Notes: generated by a model not told the origin, from the sequence alone. Positions 1-6,230 are shown, counted from the stretch's first letter. The stretch: DNA of 11,355 nt from WYZ-LMO6 sp964509845 (GCA_964509845.1 CAZDZG010000036.1:1-11355), one strand, 5' to 3'. Translations and numbers: made by a program.

Positions 1-1082
1 GAGATCTCCTTGAGCTTCTGGACCACCACGTCTATCCCTATGGAGTCCGCCAGCTCCAGGTATCCCAGCGGGAGGTTGAAGCCCAGCTTGAGGGCCTTGT
101 CTATGTCCTCCTTGCTGGCCACCCCGTTCCTCAGGAGCTCCGCCGCCACGTTGACCCCCACGTACACCGGGATGAGGGGATCGAACTTCTCCGCCTTCTC
201 CAAGGGAAGGTCCAGCGGCACCCACTTCTTCTCCGGATAGGTGTAGAAGCCCTTCCCGGTCTTCACGCCCAGCTCCCCCTTCTTGACCTTCTCCTCAAGT
301 AGGGGGCAGGCTTTGAAGCCGGGCTCCCTCTCCTCCATGAACTTGGCCACGCTGTAGGCTATGTCTATCCCGGTGTAGTCCAGCAGCCCAAACATCCCCA
401 TGGGCATCCCGGCCTTGTGTATGGCCGCCGCATCCACCTCCTCCACCGTGTACTCCCCGTTATACACCATCCAGTGCACCAAGTTGGAGCCTATGATGGT
501 GCACCTGTTGGCTATGAAGCCCGGAACGTCCTTGTTGACCACCACAGGTTCCTTCCCGAATTTCTTGGCAAGCTCCACCGTAACCCTCACCGTCTCGTCG
601 CTGGTCTTGTCCCCTCTCACCACCTCCACCAGCCTCATGAGCTGGGGGGGATTGAAGAAGTGCATCCCCACCACCTTTTCGGGCCTGGTGGTGGCGGAGG
701 CCATCTCCGAGATGGGAAGGGCGCTGGTGTTGCTGGCCAGGATGGCATGCCTGGGGGCATAGCGATCCACCTCCGCAAACGTTTCCTTCTTGAGGCTCAG
801 CTTCTCCGGAATGGCCTCTATCACGAAGTCCACGTCCTTAACGCAGTCGGGAAGGGAGACGAACTTGTGGATCCTGTTCAGGGTGGCCTGCGCCTCCTCC
901 TGGCTGATCCTTCCCTTCTCGGCAAGCTTGCCCAGACTCCACTTTATCTTCTCCATCCCGGCCTGCACCAGTTCCTCGCTGATGTCCCTGAGGTTCACCT
1001 CCATTCCCGCCATGGCTGCCACCTGTGCTATCCCATGACCCATGGCTCCCGCTCCCAGCACGGCCACTTTCCTTATCTCCAT
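1..1082 (-). CDS. 3-hydroxyacyl-CoA dehydrogenase, C-terminus cut by window edge
   Basis: Oxidises (S)-3-hydroxyacyl-CoA to 3-ketoacyl-CoA with NAD+ in the cytoplasm (beta-oxidation or the reverse). 360 residues are visible. The Rossmann motif GAGAMGHG covers residues 10-17, with acidic D33 for the NAD ribose. By comparison with the human enzyme the catalytic set is S120 (in SNTS), H141 (in HFFNP), E153 and N192 (in PGFIANR). The first C-terminal 3HCDH domain runs from about residue 187 to 283 and ends in GKGFYTY. A second 3HCDH-like segment (about 300-360) follows and is still open at the edge. In archaea this double arrangement usually precedes a fused enoyl-CoA hydratase (crotonase) domain, so the full protein may be a bifunctional enzyme of about 650 residues; that part is outside the window. 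The ATG at 1082 has a Shine-Dalgarno site GAGGTGA 4 nt upstream. The gene is divergent from the hydrolase at 1144. Confidence 0.93.
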   Translation of the reverse strand, partial: MEIRKVAVLGAGAMGHGIAQVAAMAGMEVNLRDISEELVQAGMEKIKWSLGKLAEKGRISQEEAQATLNRIHKFVSLPDCVKDVDFVIEAIPEKLSLKKETFAEVDRYAPRHAILASNTSALPISEMASATTRPEKVVGMHFFNPPQLMRLVEVVRGDKTSDETVRVTVELAKKFGKEPVVVNKDVPGFIANRCTIIGSNLVHWMVYNGEYTVEEVDAAAIHKAGMPMGMFGLLDYTGIDIAYSVAKFMEEREPGFKACPLLEEKVKKGELGVKTGKGFYTYPEKKWVPLDLPLEKAEKFDPLIPVYVGVNVAAELLRNGVASKEDIDKALKLGFNLPLGYLELADSIGIDVVVQKLKEI

Positions 1083-1086
1083 CCGC

Positions 1087-1093
1087 TCACCTC
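1087..1093 (-). promoter_or_regulatory. Shine-Dalgarno site of the hydroxyacyl-CoA dehydrogenase
   Basis: Reads GAGGTGA on the minus strand, 4 nt before the ATG at 1082. It fixes the start. It is one of only three clear promoter-proximal Shine-Dalgarno leaders in the window. Confidence 0.75.
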
Positions 1094-1123
1094 TTTTTGT
1101 GCAAAGTTATTCTAACTGCCCTC

Positions 1124-1129
1124 ATATAT
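1124..1129 (-). promoter_or_regulatory. TATA box for the hydroxyacyl-CoA dehydrogenase
   Basis: ATATAT lies 44-45 nt before the ATG at 1082. Archaeal transcription starts about 25-27 nt downstream of the box centre, so the start would be near 1100. That gives a leader of about 18 nt containing the Shine-Dalgarno site. It is too close to the hydrolase ATG (17-18 nt) to serve that gene well. Confidence 0.55.
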
Positions 1130-1143
1130 CTTTTGTGGAAAAA

Positions 1144-1773
1144 ATGAAGGTGGAGGAAAGGGGAGTGAAGGTGGGGGAGCTGGAGGGAATCCTCTGCGCT
1201 CCCGAGGAATCCTCGGAGGCCTGCGTGATTTTCTGCCACGGCCTCTTCGGAAGCATGCACAGCCCCAAGTACGTGGAGCTGGCGAAGGAGCTGGGACGCA
1301 GGGGCCTGTCCTCCCTCAGGTTCAACCACCGGGAGGAGGCCCAGACCAGCCTGGCCCTCAGAAGGGAGGACCTGGAGAAGATGGTGGAATTCGTTGAGTC
1401 ACAGGGCTACCGAAGGGTGGGGCTGATGGGAAGCAGCCTGGGGGGATACCTGGTCCTCCTTTTTTCCTCCCTTTGGGGAAACCCCCAGGCCGTGACGGCT
1501 TGGGCCACGCCCTGCAGGCTCAAGGGCCTGGGGCTGGAGGAGGAGGGGCTCTTGGAGAGCCTGGAGAGGATGAGGGCCCCCCTTCTCCTGGTACACGGAA
1601 GTGAGGACGAGCTGGTTCCTCCCTGGCACTCCCTGGAACTCCTCAGGAGGGCCCGCTCTCCCAAGCTCCTGCTGCTGGTGGAAGGGGCCGATCACAGGTT
1701 CAGCGGGGAAAAAGGGAGAAGGGTGGCCGTGGAGTTCACGGCGGAATGGCTGAGGAAGAGGCTGGCTTCCTAG
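1144..1773 (+). CDS. Small alpha/beta-hydrolase (dienelactone hydrolase/esterase-like)
   Basis: A 209-residue cytoplasmic serine hydrolase; substrate unknown. The oxyanion-region motif CHGLFGS is at residues 31-37. The nucleophile elbow GSSLGG has S97, the acid is D154 in HGSEDELVP, and H183 sits in GADHRF, so the whole Ser-Asp-His triad is present. There is no lid insertion, signal peptide or membrane segment, and the length suits the compact archaeal alpha/beta-hydrolases. Start choice: the ATG at 1144 has no clear Shine-Dalgarno. An in-frame GTG at 1135 lies about 24-26 nt from an AT-rich element at 1107-1115 (TTATTCTAA) and could be a leaderless start adding three residues. The reading frame stays open back to 1042, inside the opposite gene, but that part shows no hydrolase homology. 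It is convergent with the GYD gene, 17 nt away. Confidence 0.88.
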   Translation: MKVEERGVKVGELEGILCAPEESSEACVIFCHGLFGSMHSPKYVELAKELGRRGLSSLRFNHREEAQTSLALRREDLEKMVEFVESQGYRRVGLMGSSLGGYLVLLFSSLWGNPQAVTAWATPCRLKGLGLEEEGLLESLERMRAPLLLVHGSEDELVPPWHSLELLRRARSPKLLLLVEGADHRFSGEKGRRVAVEFTAEWLRKRLAS

Positions 1774-1790
1774 TACCGCCGGGGGAGGGA

Positions 1791-2081
1791 TCACTTCTTC
1801 TTTATCTTCTCTATGAACTCCTCCACGGGGATGGCGGGAAGGCTCATCACCTTCAGCGTTCCCCTTGACCCCAGCTCTATGGAGATCCGCGCTATGGTCT
1901 CGTTGTCCGGTGCCTCCAACACGTTCACGAAGTCGTACGGACCCAGCACGGCGTACTGATGCAGGACCTTGGCCCCGAAGGCCTCCACCTCCCTGTTCAC
2001 CTCCAGAATTCGCTGTGGCCTCTCCTTGACGGTCTTCCTCCCCTCCGCCGTCAGCACGGACAGGAGGATGTAAACTGGCAT
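1791..2081 (-). CDS. GYD-domain protein
   Basis: A 96-residue protein of the GYD family (Pfam PF08734), named after a conserved Gly-Tyr-Asp motif; here the matching segment reads GPYDFV at about residues 47-52. The family is widespread in archaea and bacteria, is predicted to have a ferredoxin-like alpha/beta fold, and has no established activity. The strand-rich start (MPVYILLSVL) and the later segment LKVMSLPAIPVEEF agree with it. I chose the ATG at 2081; a TTG one codon upstream is possible. There is no Shine-Dalgarno. A T-rich element 25 nt upstream (2102-2109) suggests a leaderless mRNA. It lies downstream of the HAD gene on the same strand with a 30-nt gap. Confidence 0.82.
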   Translation of the reverse strand: MPVYILLSVLTAEGRKTVKERPQRILEVNREVEAFGAKVLHQYAVLGPYDFVNVLEAPDNETIARISIELGSRGTLKVMSLPAIPVEEFIEKIKKK

Positions 2082-2101
2082 CAAACATACTGGGATAGGG
2101 G

Positions 2102-2109
2102 TAAAAAAA
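2102..2109 (-). promoter_or_regulatory. T-tract: HAD-gene terminator and probable TATA element of the GYD gene
   Basis: The minus strand reads TAA-CC-TTTTTTT-A. The TAA is the HAD hydrolase stop (2114-2112). The seven T's are a normal archaeal oligo-T terminator. The same tract, TTTTTTTA, is centred about 25 nt before the GYD ATG at 2081, the correct TATA distance for a leaderless transcript. No better box is visible between the two genes. Confidence 0.5.
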
Positions 2110-2111
2110 GG

Positions 2112-2801
2112 TTAGGGGTCCCGGAGGAACTCGAGCACTTCCCTCAGGTCCCTCGCCTCCGGACCCACCTCCCCCTCCGGCCTCTCCCCCTTCCTGTTCA
2201 CCCAGACCGTCCCTAGCCCCGCCCTCCTCGCCGGGAGGATGTCGTGGGTGAGGCTGTCCCCCACCATCACGCTTTCCTCGGGCCTGGCCCCCGCCAGCTC
2301 CAGCGCCCTAAGATAATACTCCTTCTCCGTTTTCCTCACCCCCACGTTGTGATCCCCTAGCACGGAGGAAAAGTACCTCCTTCCCCCCACCCTCTCCACG
2401 CACAGGGCCTTCTGGAGGGCGTTCTCCGAGGTGGCCAGGTGGAGCTCCCAACGGCGGGAGGCCTCCTCCAGGAAGGGAAAGGCGTCGGGAAAGAAGGTGG
2501 GATCCCTCCAGCACTCCTCCATGGCCTTTTCGAAGGCCGAAACGAGCAGGGAGGCCGTCCCCCGGTCGTACGGTCTTCCCAGCCTCTGGAAGATCAGGAG
2601 GCAGTGAAACTCCTTGTCGTCGTGCCTCTCCGGGTGATAGCGGTGCACGATCCCCCGGTGGACCTCGAAGAGGTAGAGCCTCCAGAGCTGCTGGCCCGTC
2701 AGCCCCAGGGCCAGGGCGGGCCGGTGGAAGTGGCGGATGAACTTGGCGTCGGAATCGTGAAGGGTGTTGTCGTAGTCCACGAAGAGATGCCTCACCTTCA
2801 C
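2112..2801 (-). CDS. HAD-superfamily hydrolase, probable phosphatase
   Basis: A 229-residue cytoplasmic haloacid-dehalogenase-fold protein, probably a small-molecule phosphatase; substrate unknown. Motif I is DYDNT, with nucleophile D9 and general acid D11. Motif II is ATSEN (T124/S125). The motif III lysine is K157 or K160 in RKTEKEYY. Motif IV is GDSLTHD (D182, D187). Residues about 16-105 form the helical C1 cap, unusually rich in His, Arg and Tyr (around HRYHPERHDDKEFH). The spacing resembles pyrimidine 5'-nucleotidase/phosphoglycolate phosphatase-like members, but I cannot assign a substrate. The start is GTG at 2801 with no Shine-Dalgarno; a TTTAA element centred 26 nt upstream indicates a leaderless start. 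It is divergent from the GIY-YIG gene. Confidence 0.88.
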   Translation of the reverse strand: MKVRHLFVDYDNTLHDSDAKFIRHFHRPALALGLTGQQLWRLYLFEVHRGIVHRYHPERHDDKEFHCLLIFQRLGRPYDRGTASLLVSAFEKAMEECWRDPTFFPDAFPFLEEASRRWELHLATSENALQKALCVERVGGRRYFSSVLGDHNVGVRKTEKEYYLRALELAGARPEESVMVGDSLTHDILPARRAGLGTVWVNRKGERPEGEVGPEARDLREVLEFLRDP

Positions 2802-2824
2802 CGCGGAAGGAGGGGGAGGAGGGG

Positions 2825-2829
2825 TTTAA
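2825..2829. promoter_or_regulatory. Shared divergent TATA element
   Basis: TTTAA (TTTAAG on plus, CTTAAA on minus) is the only A/T cluster between the divergent HAD and GIY-YIG genes. Its centre, 2827, is exactly 26 nt from the minus-strand GTG at 2801 and 26 nt from the plus-strand ATG at 2853. Either gene alone would make it a leaderless promoter; here it may drive both. Confidence 0.55.
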
Positions 2830-2852
2830 GCCTTGCCCTCGGAGGGAAGACG

Positions 2853-3278
2853 ATGAAGGGGACCTACGCCCTCATCCTGCAGGTTCCCTTCGACCTGCAG
2901 CTGAAGGTGGGGGAGCTGGGGCTGAGGAGCTTCAAGGCGGGGTACTACGCTTACATAGGCTCCGCCCTCTCCGGGGTGGAGGGGAGGGTGAGGCATCACC
3001 TCAGGAGGAAGAAAACCGCCCACTGGCACATCGACTACCTGACCATGAGGGCTAGGGTGGTGGACCTGGTGAGGGCCGAGAGCAGGGATAGGAGGGAGTG
3101 CAGGGTGGCGAAGGGGTTAACGGACCTTCCCTTCGTGGAGGGCTTCGGCTCCACCGACTGCGGCTGCCCCAGCCACCTCTTCTACTCTCCCGGCCTCCAC
3201 CCCCTGCTGGAGAGGGTGCTCCTCGCCTTCCGGAAGGCGGGGCTGAGGCCGGAGAGGGGGTGGGAGCCCCTTCCGTGA
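2853..3278 (+). CDS. GIY-YIG family protein, DUF123 (Uri-type)
   Basis: 141 residues, the usual size of the stand-alone archaeal DUF123 family (PF01986), a branch of the GIY-YIG nuclease fold. The GIY strand appears as GTYAL (residues 3-7) and the YIG strand as YYAYIGSAL (31-39). Then come RVRHHLR with the family arginines and the signature HWHIDYL (57-63). Near the end is GFGSTDCGCPSHLFY with paired cysteines. In some archaea this domain is fused to endonuclease V, so a DNA-repair nuclease role is often proposed but, as far as I know, unproven. The ATG at 2853 has GGAGG 7 nt upstream and also a TATA-like element 26 nt upstream. The stop lies 4 nt before rlmE, so the two are very likely co-transcribed. 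Confidence 0.85.
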   Translation: MKGTYALILQVPFDLQLKVGELGLRSFKAGYYAYIGSALSGVEGRVRHHLRRKKTAHWHIDYLTMRARVVDLVRAESRDRRECRVAKGLTDLPFVEGFGSTDCGCPSHLFYSPGLHPLLERVLLAFRKAGLRPERGWEPLP

Positions 3279-3282
3279 GAGG

Positions 3283-3918
3283 ATGTGGGGGAAGGAGGAG
3301 CCCTACCGCAGGCTGGCCAGGAAGCTGGGGTACAGGGCCCGGTCGGCCTTCAAGCTCAAGCAGCTGAACTCCCGCTTCCACCTGCTCGGGAGGGGGGAGG
3401 TGGTGGTGGATCTCGGCGCCGCCCCCGGTGGATGGATGCAGGTGGCCAGGGAGGAGGTGGGGGAGGAAGGTTTCGTGCTGGGGGTGGACCTCCAGCCCAT
3501 CCCCCCGTTCGGGGAGCCCAACGTGCAAACGCTCGTGGGAGACCTGCTGGATCCCGGGCTCCCCGACCTCATCCTCTCCCGCCTCCCGCGGAAGGCCGAC
3601 GTCCTGCTCTCCGACGCCTCCCCCAACATCTCGGGAATCTGGGAGGTGGATCACCTCAGGTCCATGGAGCTGGCGGAGGCCGCCCTGCGCATCGCCGGCA
3701 GGGTTCTGAGGGAGGGGGGAAAGGCCGTCATCAAGGTCTTCCAGGGGAGGGAGCTGGAGGGCTTCCTGAGGAGGTTCAGGAGGAGGTTCGGGTTAACCTT
3801 CCTCTCGAAGCCACCCGCCTCCAGGAAGGGGAGCGCGGAGATCTACGTGGTGGGGAAGGACCACAGGCCTACTCCCGGAAGAGCTCCAGGATCTCCTCCA
3901 GAGGGGCATCCGTCCTGA
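3283..3918 (+). CDS. rlmE: 23S rRNA (uridine-2'-O-)-methyltransferase RlmE/FtsJ
   Basis: A 211-residue SAM-dependent enzyme that, in this family, methylates the 2'-O of the A-loop uridine (U2552 in E. coli) of 23S rRNA. The N-terminal RNA-binding patch YRARSAFKL leads into motif I, DLGAAPGGW (residues 43-51). The catalytic tetrad can be read as K24, D111 (in SDASPN), K151 (in IKVFQG) and E186 (in SAEIYVV). The C-terminal TRAM domain found in some archaeal homologues is absent. The protein instead ends in a Pro/Gly-rich tail (about 192-211), whose DNA overlaps the 3' end of the opposite trm1 gene by 50 nt. The start ATG follows the GIY-YIG stop by 4 nt and abuts GAGAGG, so the Shine-Dalgarno is poorly spaced. 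No alternative in-frame start lies close upstream. Confidence 0.92.
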   Translation: MWGKEEPYRRLARKLGYRARSAFKLKQLNSRFHLLGRGEVVVDLGAAPGGWMQVAREEVGEEGFVLGVDLQPIPPFGEPNVQTLVGDLLDPGLPDLILSRLPRKADVLLSDASPNISGIWEVDHLRSMELAEAALRIAGRVLREGGKAVIKVFQGRELEGFLRRFRRRFGLTFLSKPPASRKGSAEIYVVGKDHRPTPGRAPGSPPEGHPS

Positions 3919-5011
3919 AGCCCGTGGGGGAGAAGTGGGTTCTCACGGCCAGGTAGCCCCTCTCTCTCAGTTTTTCCAGCAGCCTCCCCAGCCTGGGCGG
4001 GGAGAGGGACCATCGGCGGGCCAGCGCGTGGGAGTCGTAGAAGAAGGGAGGGGCCTCCACTTCCTCCGCCAGCGTGCCCAGCATCCTCAGCTCCTGGTCC
4101 CTCAGCCTGAAGTCCAGCTTCCTCAGCTCCTCCACCATCTCCTCCACGAACCTTCCCTCCCCCAGCCTCCCCAGCCAGAGGGGCCCGGCCACCTCCCTCT
4201 CCCTCCCGCACTCGCACCTCCCCCCCACCGGCCTCCTGGAGACGGCCCTCCTCCCGCACCTGCAGGCCAGGAGGTAGCCCTGCTCCCTCAGCAGCCTGTT
4301 CGCCCCCCCTCTCCTGGCCAGCAGGTAGAGCCTGAAGTAGTGGCGGGTGGAGTGGCAGAGGAGGGGGAGGAGGGAGAGGCCTTGGATGGCGCCCACCCGC
4401 TGGCAGAAGCCGATGAGGATCCTCATGCCCACCTCGTGGGAGTACTCCGTACGGACGGGAAGGGCCCCGTACTTCCTGAAGCAGGCGGAGGGATAGACCC
4501 CGGCTAGGCAGGCCGTGTCGGTGGCGGTGAGGGCCAGCACGGCGGGGGGGAGGAGGGAGGCACAGGAGGCCTCCAGGAAGGGGGCGGGGGAGCCGAAGGG
4601 GTCCAGGTCCACCAGCCCGAAGCTCCTCCGCTGGCTCCACAGCAGGAGGTGGGCCTCCTCGCACCTCAGCGTCACGTTGGGGAGGGAATTGAGGGAGAGG
4701 TTCCTGCAGAGGAAGCGGAAGGCCTCCCTGGAGGAGTCGTTTATCACCACCTCCCTAACCCCCTCCACCTCCGCCGCATACCTAAGCCCCCTCACCCCCA
4801 CCCCGGCCAGCGGGTCGCAGATCCTGAGCCCGCCTCCCCTCCGCCCGAAGACCCTGGCCACCAGCACCCCCACGTCCCGGCTCAGCTCCATGTGGGGGTT
4901 GTAAAAGACCGGGGTGAGGGAGGGCACGAAGTCTCCCGAGGGGGCCCTGAATCCCTCCAGCTCTGGAACCTCCAGCTCCACCCTTCCCTCCCTGATCCTC
5001 TGGGTCCTCAC
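3869..5011 (-). CDS. trm1: tRNA (guanine26-N2)-dimethyltransferase Trm1
   Basis: Dimethylates G26 at the D-arm/anticodon-arm junction of tRNA using SAM. Visible signatures: the Trm1 opening EGRVELEVPE, TPVFYNPHMELSRDV, motif I CDPLAGVGVRGLRYA, and motif IV DLDPFGSPAPF. These are followed by LTATDTACLAGVYP and the conserved RKYGA, EYSHEVGMRIL and HSTRHYFRLY. A C-terminal zinc ribbon uses paired cysteines CRCG and CECG. From the GTG at 5011 the protein is 380 residues, the normal archaeal length, and begins a few residues before EGR as relatives do. A TTG at 5053 would add 14 residues with no family counterpart. TTTTAG centred 26-27 nt upstream of 5011 supports a leaderless GTG start. The 3' end overlaps rlmE tail-to-tail; it is divergent from the Sir2 gene. 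Confidence 0.92.
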   Translation of the reverse strand: MRTQRIREGRVELEVPELEGFRAPSGDFVPSLTPVFYNPHMELSRDVGVLVARVFGRRGGGLRICDPLAGVGVRGLRYAAEVEGVREVVINDSSREAFRFLCRNLSLNSLPNVTLRCEEAHLLLWSQRRSFGLVDLDPFGSPAPFLEASCASLLPPAVLALTATDTACLAGVYPSACFRKYGALPVRTEYSHEVGMRILIGFCQRVGAIQGLSLLPLLCHSTRHYFRLYLLARRGGANRLLREQGYLLACRCGRRAVSRRPVGGRCECGREREVAGPLWLGRLGEGRFVEEMVEELRKLDFRLRDQELRMLGTLAEEVEAPPFFYDSHALARRWSLSPPRLGRLLEKLRERGYLAVRTHFSPTGFRTDAPLEEILELFRE

Positions 5012-5034
5012 CCAATACTGGGTCCCCCGCCCCG

Positions 5035-5040
5035 CTAAAA
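5035..5040 (-). promoter_or_regulatory. TATA element of trm1
   Basis: TTTTAG on the minus strand, centred 26-27 nt before the GTG at 5011. It decides for that start over the TTG at 5053, which would lie upstream of the predicted transcript start. Confidence 0.5.
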
Positions 5041-5056
5041 GCCCTTGAGCCAACGG

Positions 5057-5061
5057 TTAAA
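5057..5061 (+). promoter_or_regulatory. TATA element of the Sir2 gene
   Basis: TTAAA centred exactly 26 nt before the ATG at 5085. The GGAGG-like purine run between box and ATG would then lie upstream of the transcript and not act as a Shine-Dalgarno site. Confidence 0.5.
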
Positions 5062-5084
5062 GGGAGAGAGGAGGGAGGAGGAAG

Positions 5085-5837
5085 ATGGAGGAGGGACTGA
5101 GGAGGGCAGCGGAGCTCCTTTCCTCCTCCCGGCAAGCCGTGGCCCTCACGGGGGCGGGGGTGAGCACGGAGTCCGGCATACCGGACTTCCGCTCTCCTGG
5201 AGGCCTCTGGTCCAGGTACGACCCCTCAGAGTTCGCCACCCTCTCCTCCTTCCTGCGCGATCCCGTCCGCTTCTACCAGCTGGCCTCCGAGTTCCTCTCC
5301 GTCTTCACGGCGGAGCCCAACGAGGGCCACAGGGCGCTGGCCGAGCTGGAGGAGATGGGCCTCCTCAAGGCGGTGATAACCCAGAACGTGGACGGCCTGC
5401 ACCAGGCGGCGGGATCGAAGAGGGTGGTGGAGCTGCACGGAAACCTCAGGGAGTGCAGGTGCCTCTCCTGCGGAACGGTTCTCCCCATAGAGGTGCTGGC
5501 GGAGAAGCTGGTGCAGCGAGGGGAGATCCCACCCAGATGCGGCTGCGGGGGGCTCCTCAAGCCCAACGTGATCCTCTTCGGTGAATCCCTCCCGGCGGAG
5601 GCCCTCAGGGAGGCCTTTGAGCTGGTGAGCAGGTGCGATCTGCTGCTGGTGGCCGGCAGCTCACTGATGGTGAGCCCCGCCAACTTCCTTCCCCCCATGG
5701 CGGTGGAGGCTGGGGCGGAGCTCCTCATCGTGAACGAGGAACCCACTCCCATGGATGCCTTCGCCTCCGTCGTCCTCAGGGGAAAGACGGGAAAGGTGCT
5801 GCCGGAGCTGGTGAGGAGGGTTAAAGAAATTCGCTGA
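5085..5837 (+). CDS. Sir2-family NAD-dependent protein deacylase (sirtuin)
   Basis: A 250-residue cytoplasmic enzyme that removes acyl groups from lysine using NAD+, releasing nicotinamide and O-acyl-ADP-ribose. NAD-binding motif GAGVSTESGIPDFRS is at residues 23-37, TQNVDGLH at 99-106, and the catalytic base is H118 in ELHGN. The zinc module is C126-x2-C129 and C152-x-C154; the second pair is CxC rather than CxxC. GSSLMVSPA and IVNEEPTP complete the Rossmann part. The overall pattern resembles bacterial/archaeal sirtuins such as Thermotoga Sir2. Known archaeal substrates include Alba and, in other prokaryotes, acyl-CoA synthetases; the target here is not shown. Its stop codon lies at the edge of the minus-strand terminator of the SCP2 gene. 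It is divergent from trm1. Confidence 0.93.
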   Translation: MEEGLRRAAELLSSSRQAVALTGAGVSTESGIPDFRSPGGLWSRYDPSEFATLSSFLRDPVRFYQLASEFLSVFTAEPNEGHRALAELEEMGLLKAVITQNVDGLHQAAGSKRVVELHGNLRECRCLSCGTVLPIEVLAEKLVQRGEIPPRCGCGGLLKPNVILFGESLPAEALREAFELVSRCDLLLVAGSSLMVSPANFLPPMAVEAGAELLIVNEEPTPMDAFASVVLRGKTGKVLPELVRRVKEIR

Positions 5838-5843
5838 AAAAAA
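5837..5843 (-). terminator. Oligo-T terminator of SCP2 copy A
   Basis: Seven T's on the minus strand, 13 nt after the stop of copy A. They lie inside a 15-nt sequence (5836-5850, plus strand gaaaaaaaggaaagg) that is repeated exactly after copy B. The tract also contains the last base of the Sir2 stop codon. Confidence 0.6.
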
Positions 5844-5855
5844 GGAAAGGAGGGT

Positions 5856-6218
5856 TCACTTGAAGCTGGGAGCCGTCTTCGCCACCTCTTGCCCGATCCT
5901 GCCGAACTTCATGGCGTCGGCCAGCGAGCCCTGAATGGAGTACTTCTTGGCCAGGAAGGCCCTGGTGGCATCCTCCTCCCTGGTCAGCAGCTTCCACATG
6001 ATGTCCTTGTTCCCTATCATGGTGAAGGCGGGGCTCGGATGCCTTCCCACGTGGAAGGTCACCTGGCCTCCCTTGAACTCCAGGTAGAACTCCTTGGGAT
6101 CCTCTCCCTCCACCACGAACTGCACCACCCTGTCCCAGCCCTGCATCAGTTTCTTGGCCTCCTCGTTCTGGTTGGCCAGTTCGGCGAAGATTTTCCAGCC
6201 CTCCACTACCTCTCCCAT
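5856..6218 (-). CDS. SCP2 sterol-binding domain protein, copy A
   Basis: A 120-residue stand-alone SCP2 domain (COG3255 type), a fold with a hydrophobic tunnel that binds lipids or acyl-CoAs. Archaea usually lack sterols, so the ligand is probably a fatty-acyl or isoprenoid molecule (inference). The core reads VVQFVVEGEDPKEFYLEF (about 31-48), then FHVGRHPSPAFTM and the helix DIMWKLLTREEDA. AKKYSIQGSLADAMKF is the typical tail of the domain. No signal peptide or membrane segment, so probably cytoplasmic. The ATG at 6218 has GAAGGTGA 4 nt upstream. By eye it is about 60% identical to copy B just upstream, and differs most in the N-terminal 30 residues and the extreme C-terminus. It has its own promoter and terminator. 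Confidence 0.88.
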   Translation of the reverse strand: MGEVVEGWKIFAELANQNEEAKKLMQGWDRVVQFVVEGEDPKEFYLEFKGGQVTFHVGRHPSPAFTMIGNKDIMWKLLTREEDATRAFLAKKYSIQGSLADAMKFGRIGQEVAKTAPSFK

Positions 6219-6222
6219 TTTT

Positions 6223-6230
6223 TCACCTTC
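6223..6230 (-). promoter_or_regulatory. Shine-Dalgarno site of SCP2 copy A
   Basis: GAAGGTGA, 4 nt before ATG. The element GGTGA-AAAA-ATG-GG is identical in copy B. Confidence 0.65.

Noticed and set aside
417..1115. 232-codon plus-strand frame over the dehydrogenase
   Set aside because: The minus strand carries all dehydrogenase motifs and a good Shine-Dalgarno; the plus frame is a His/Leu/Pro-rich shadow.
1042..1143. N-terminal extension of the alpha/beta-hydrolase
   Set aside because: It would overlap the divergent dehydrogenase start and its Shine-Dalgarno/TATA region, and the extra residues lack hydrolase similarity.
5062..5084. GGAGG-rich run as a Shine-Dalgarno for the Sir2 gene
   Set aside because: It is part of a long purine-rich stretch common in this G+C-rich DNA, and the TATA box at exactly 26 nt argues for a leaderless transcript. 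Not excluded.
5626..5835. CxC second zinc pair in the sirtuin as a defect
   Set aside because: A shortened second zinc pair occurs in other prokaryotic sirtuins as I recall, and all catalytic motifs are intact.
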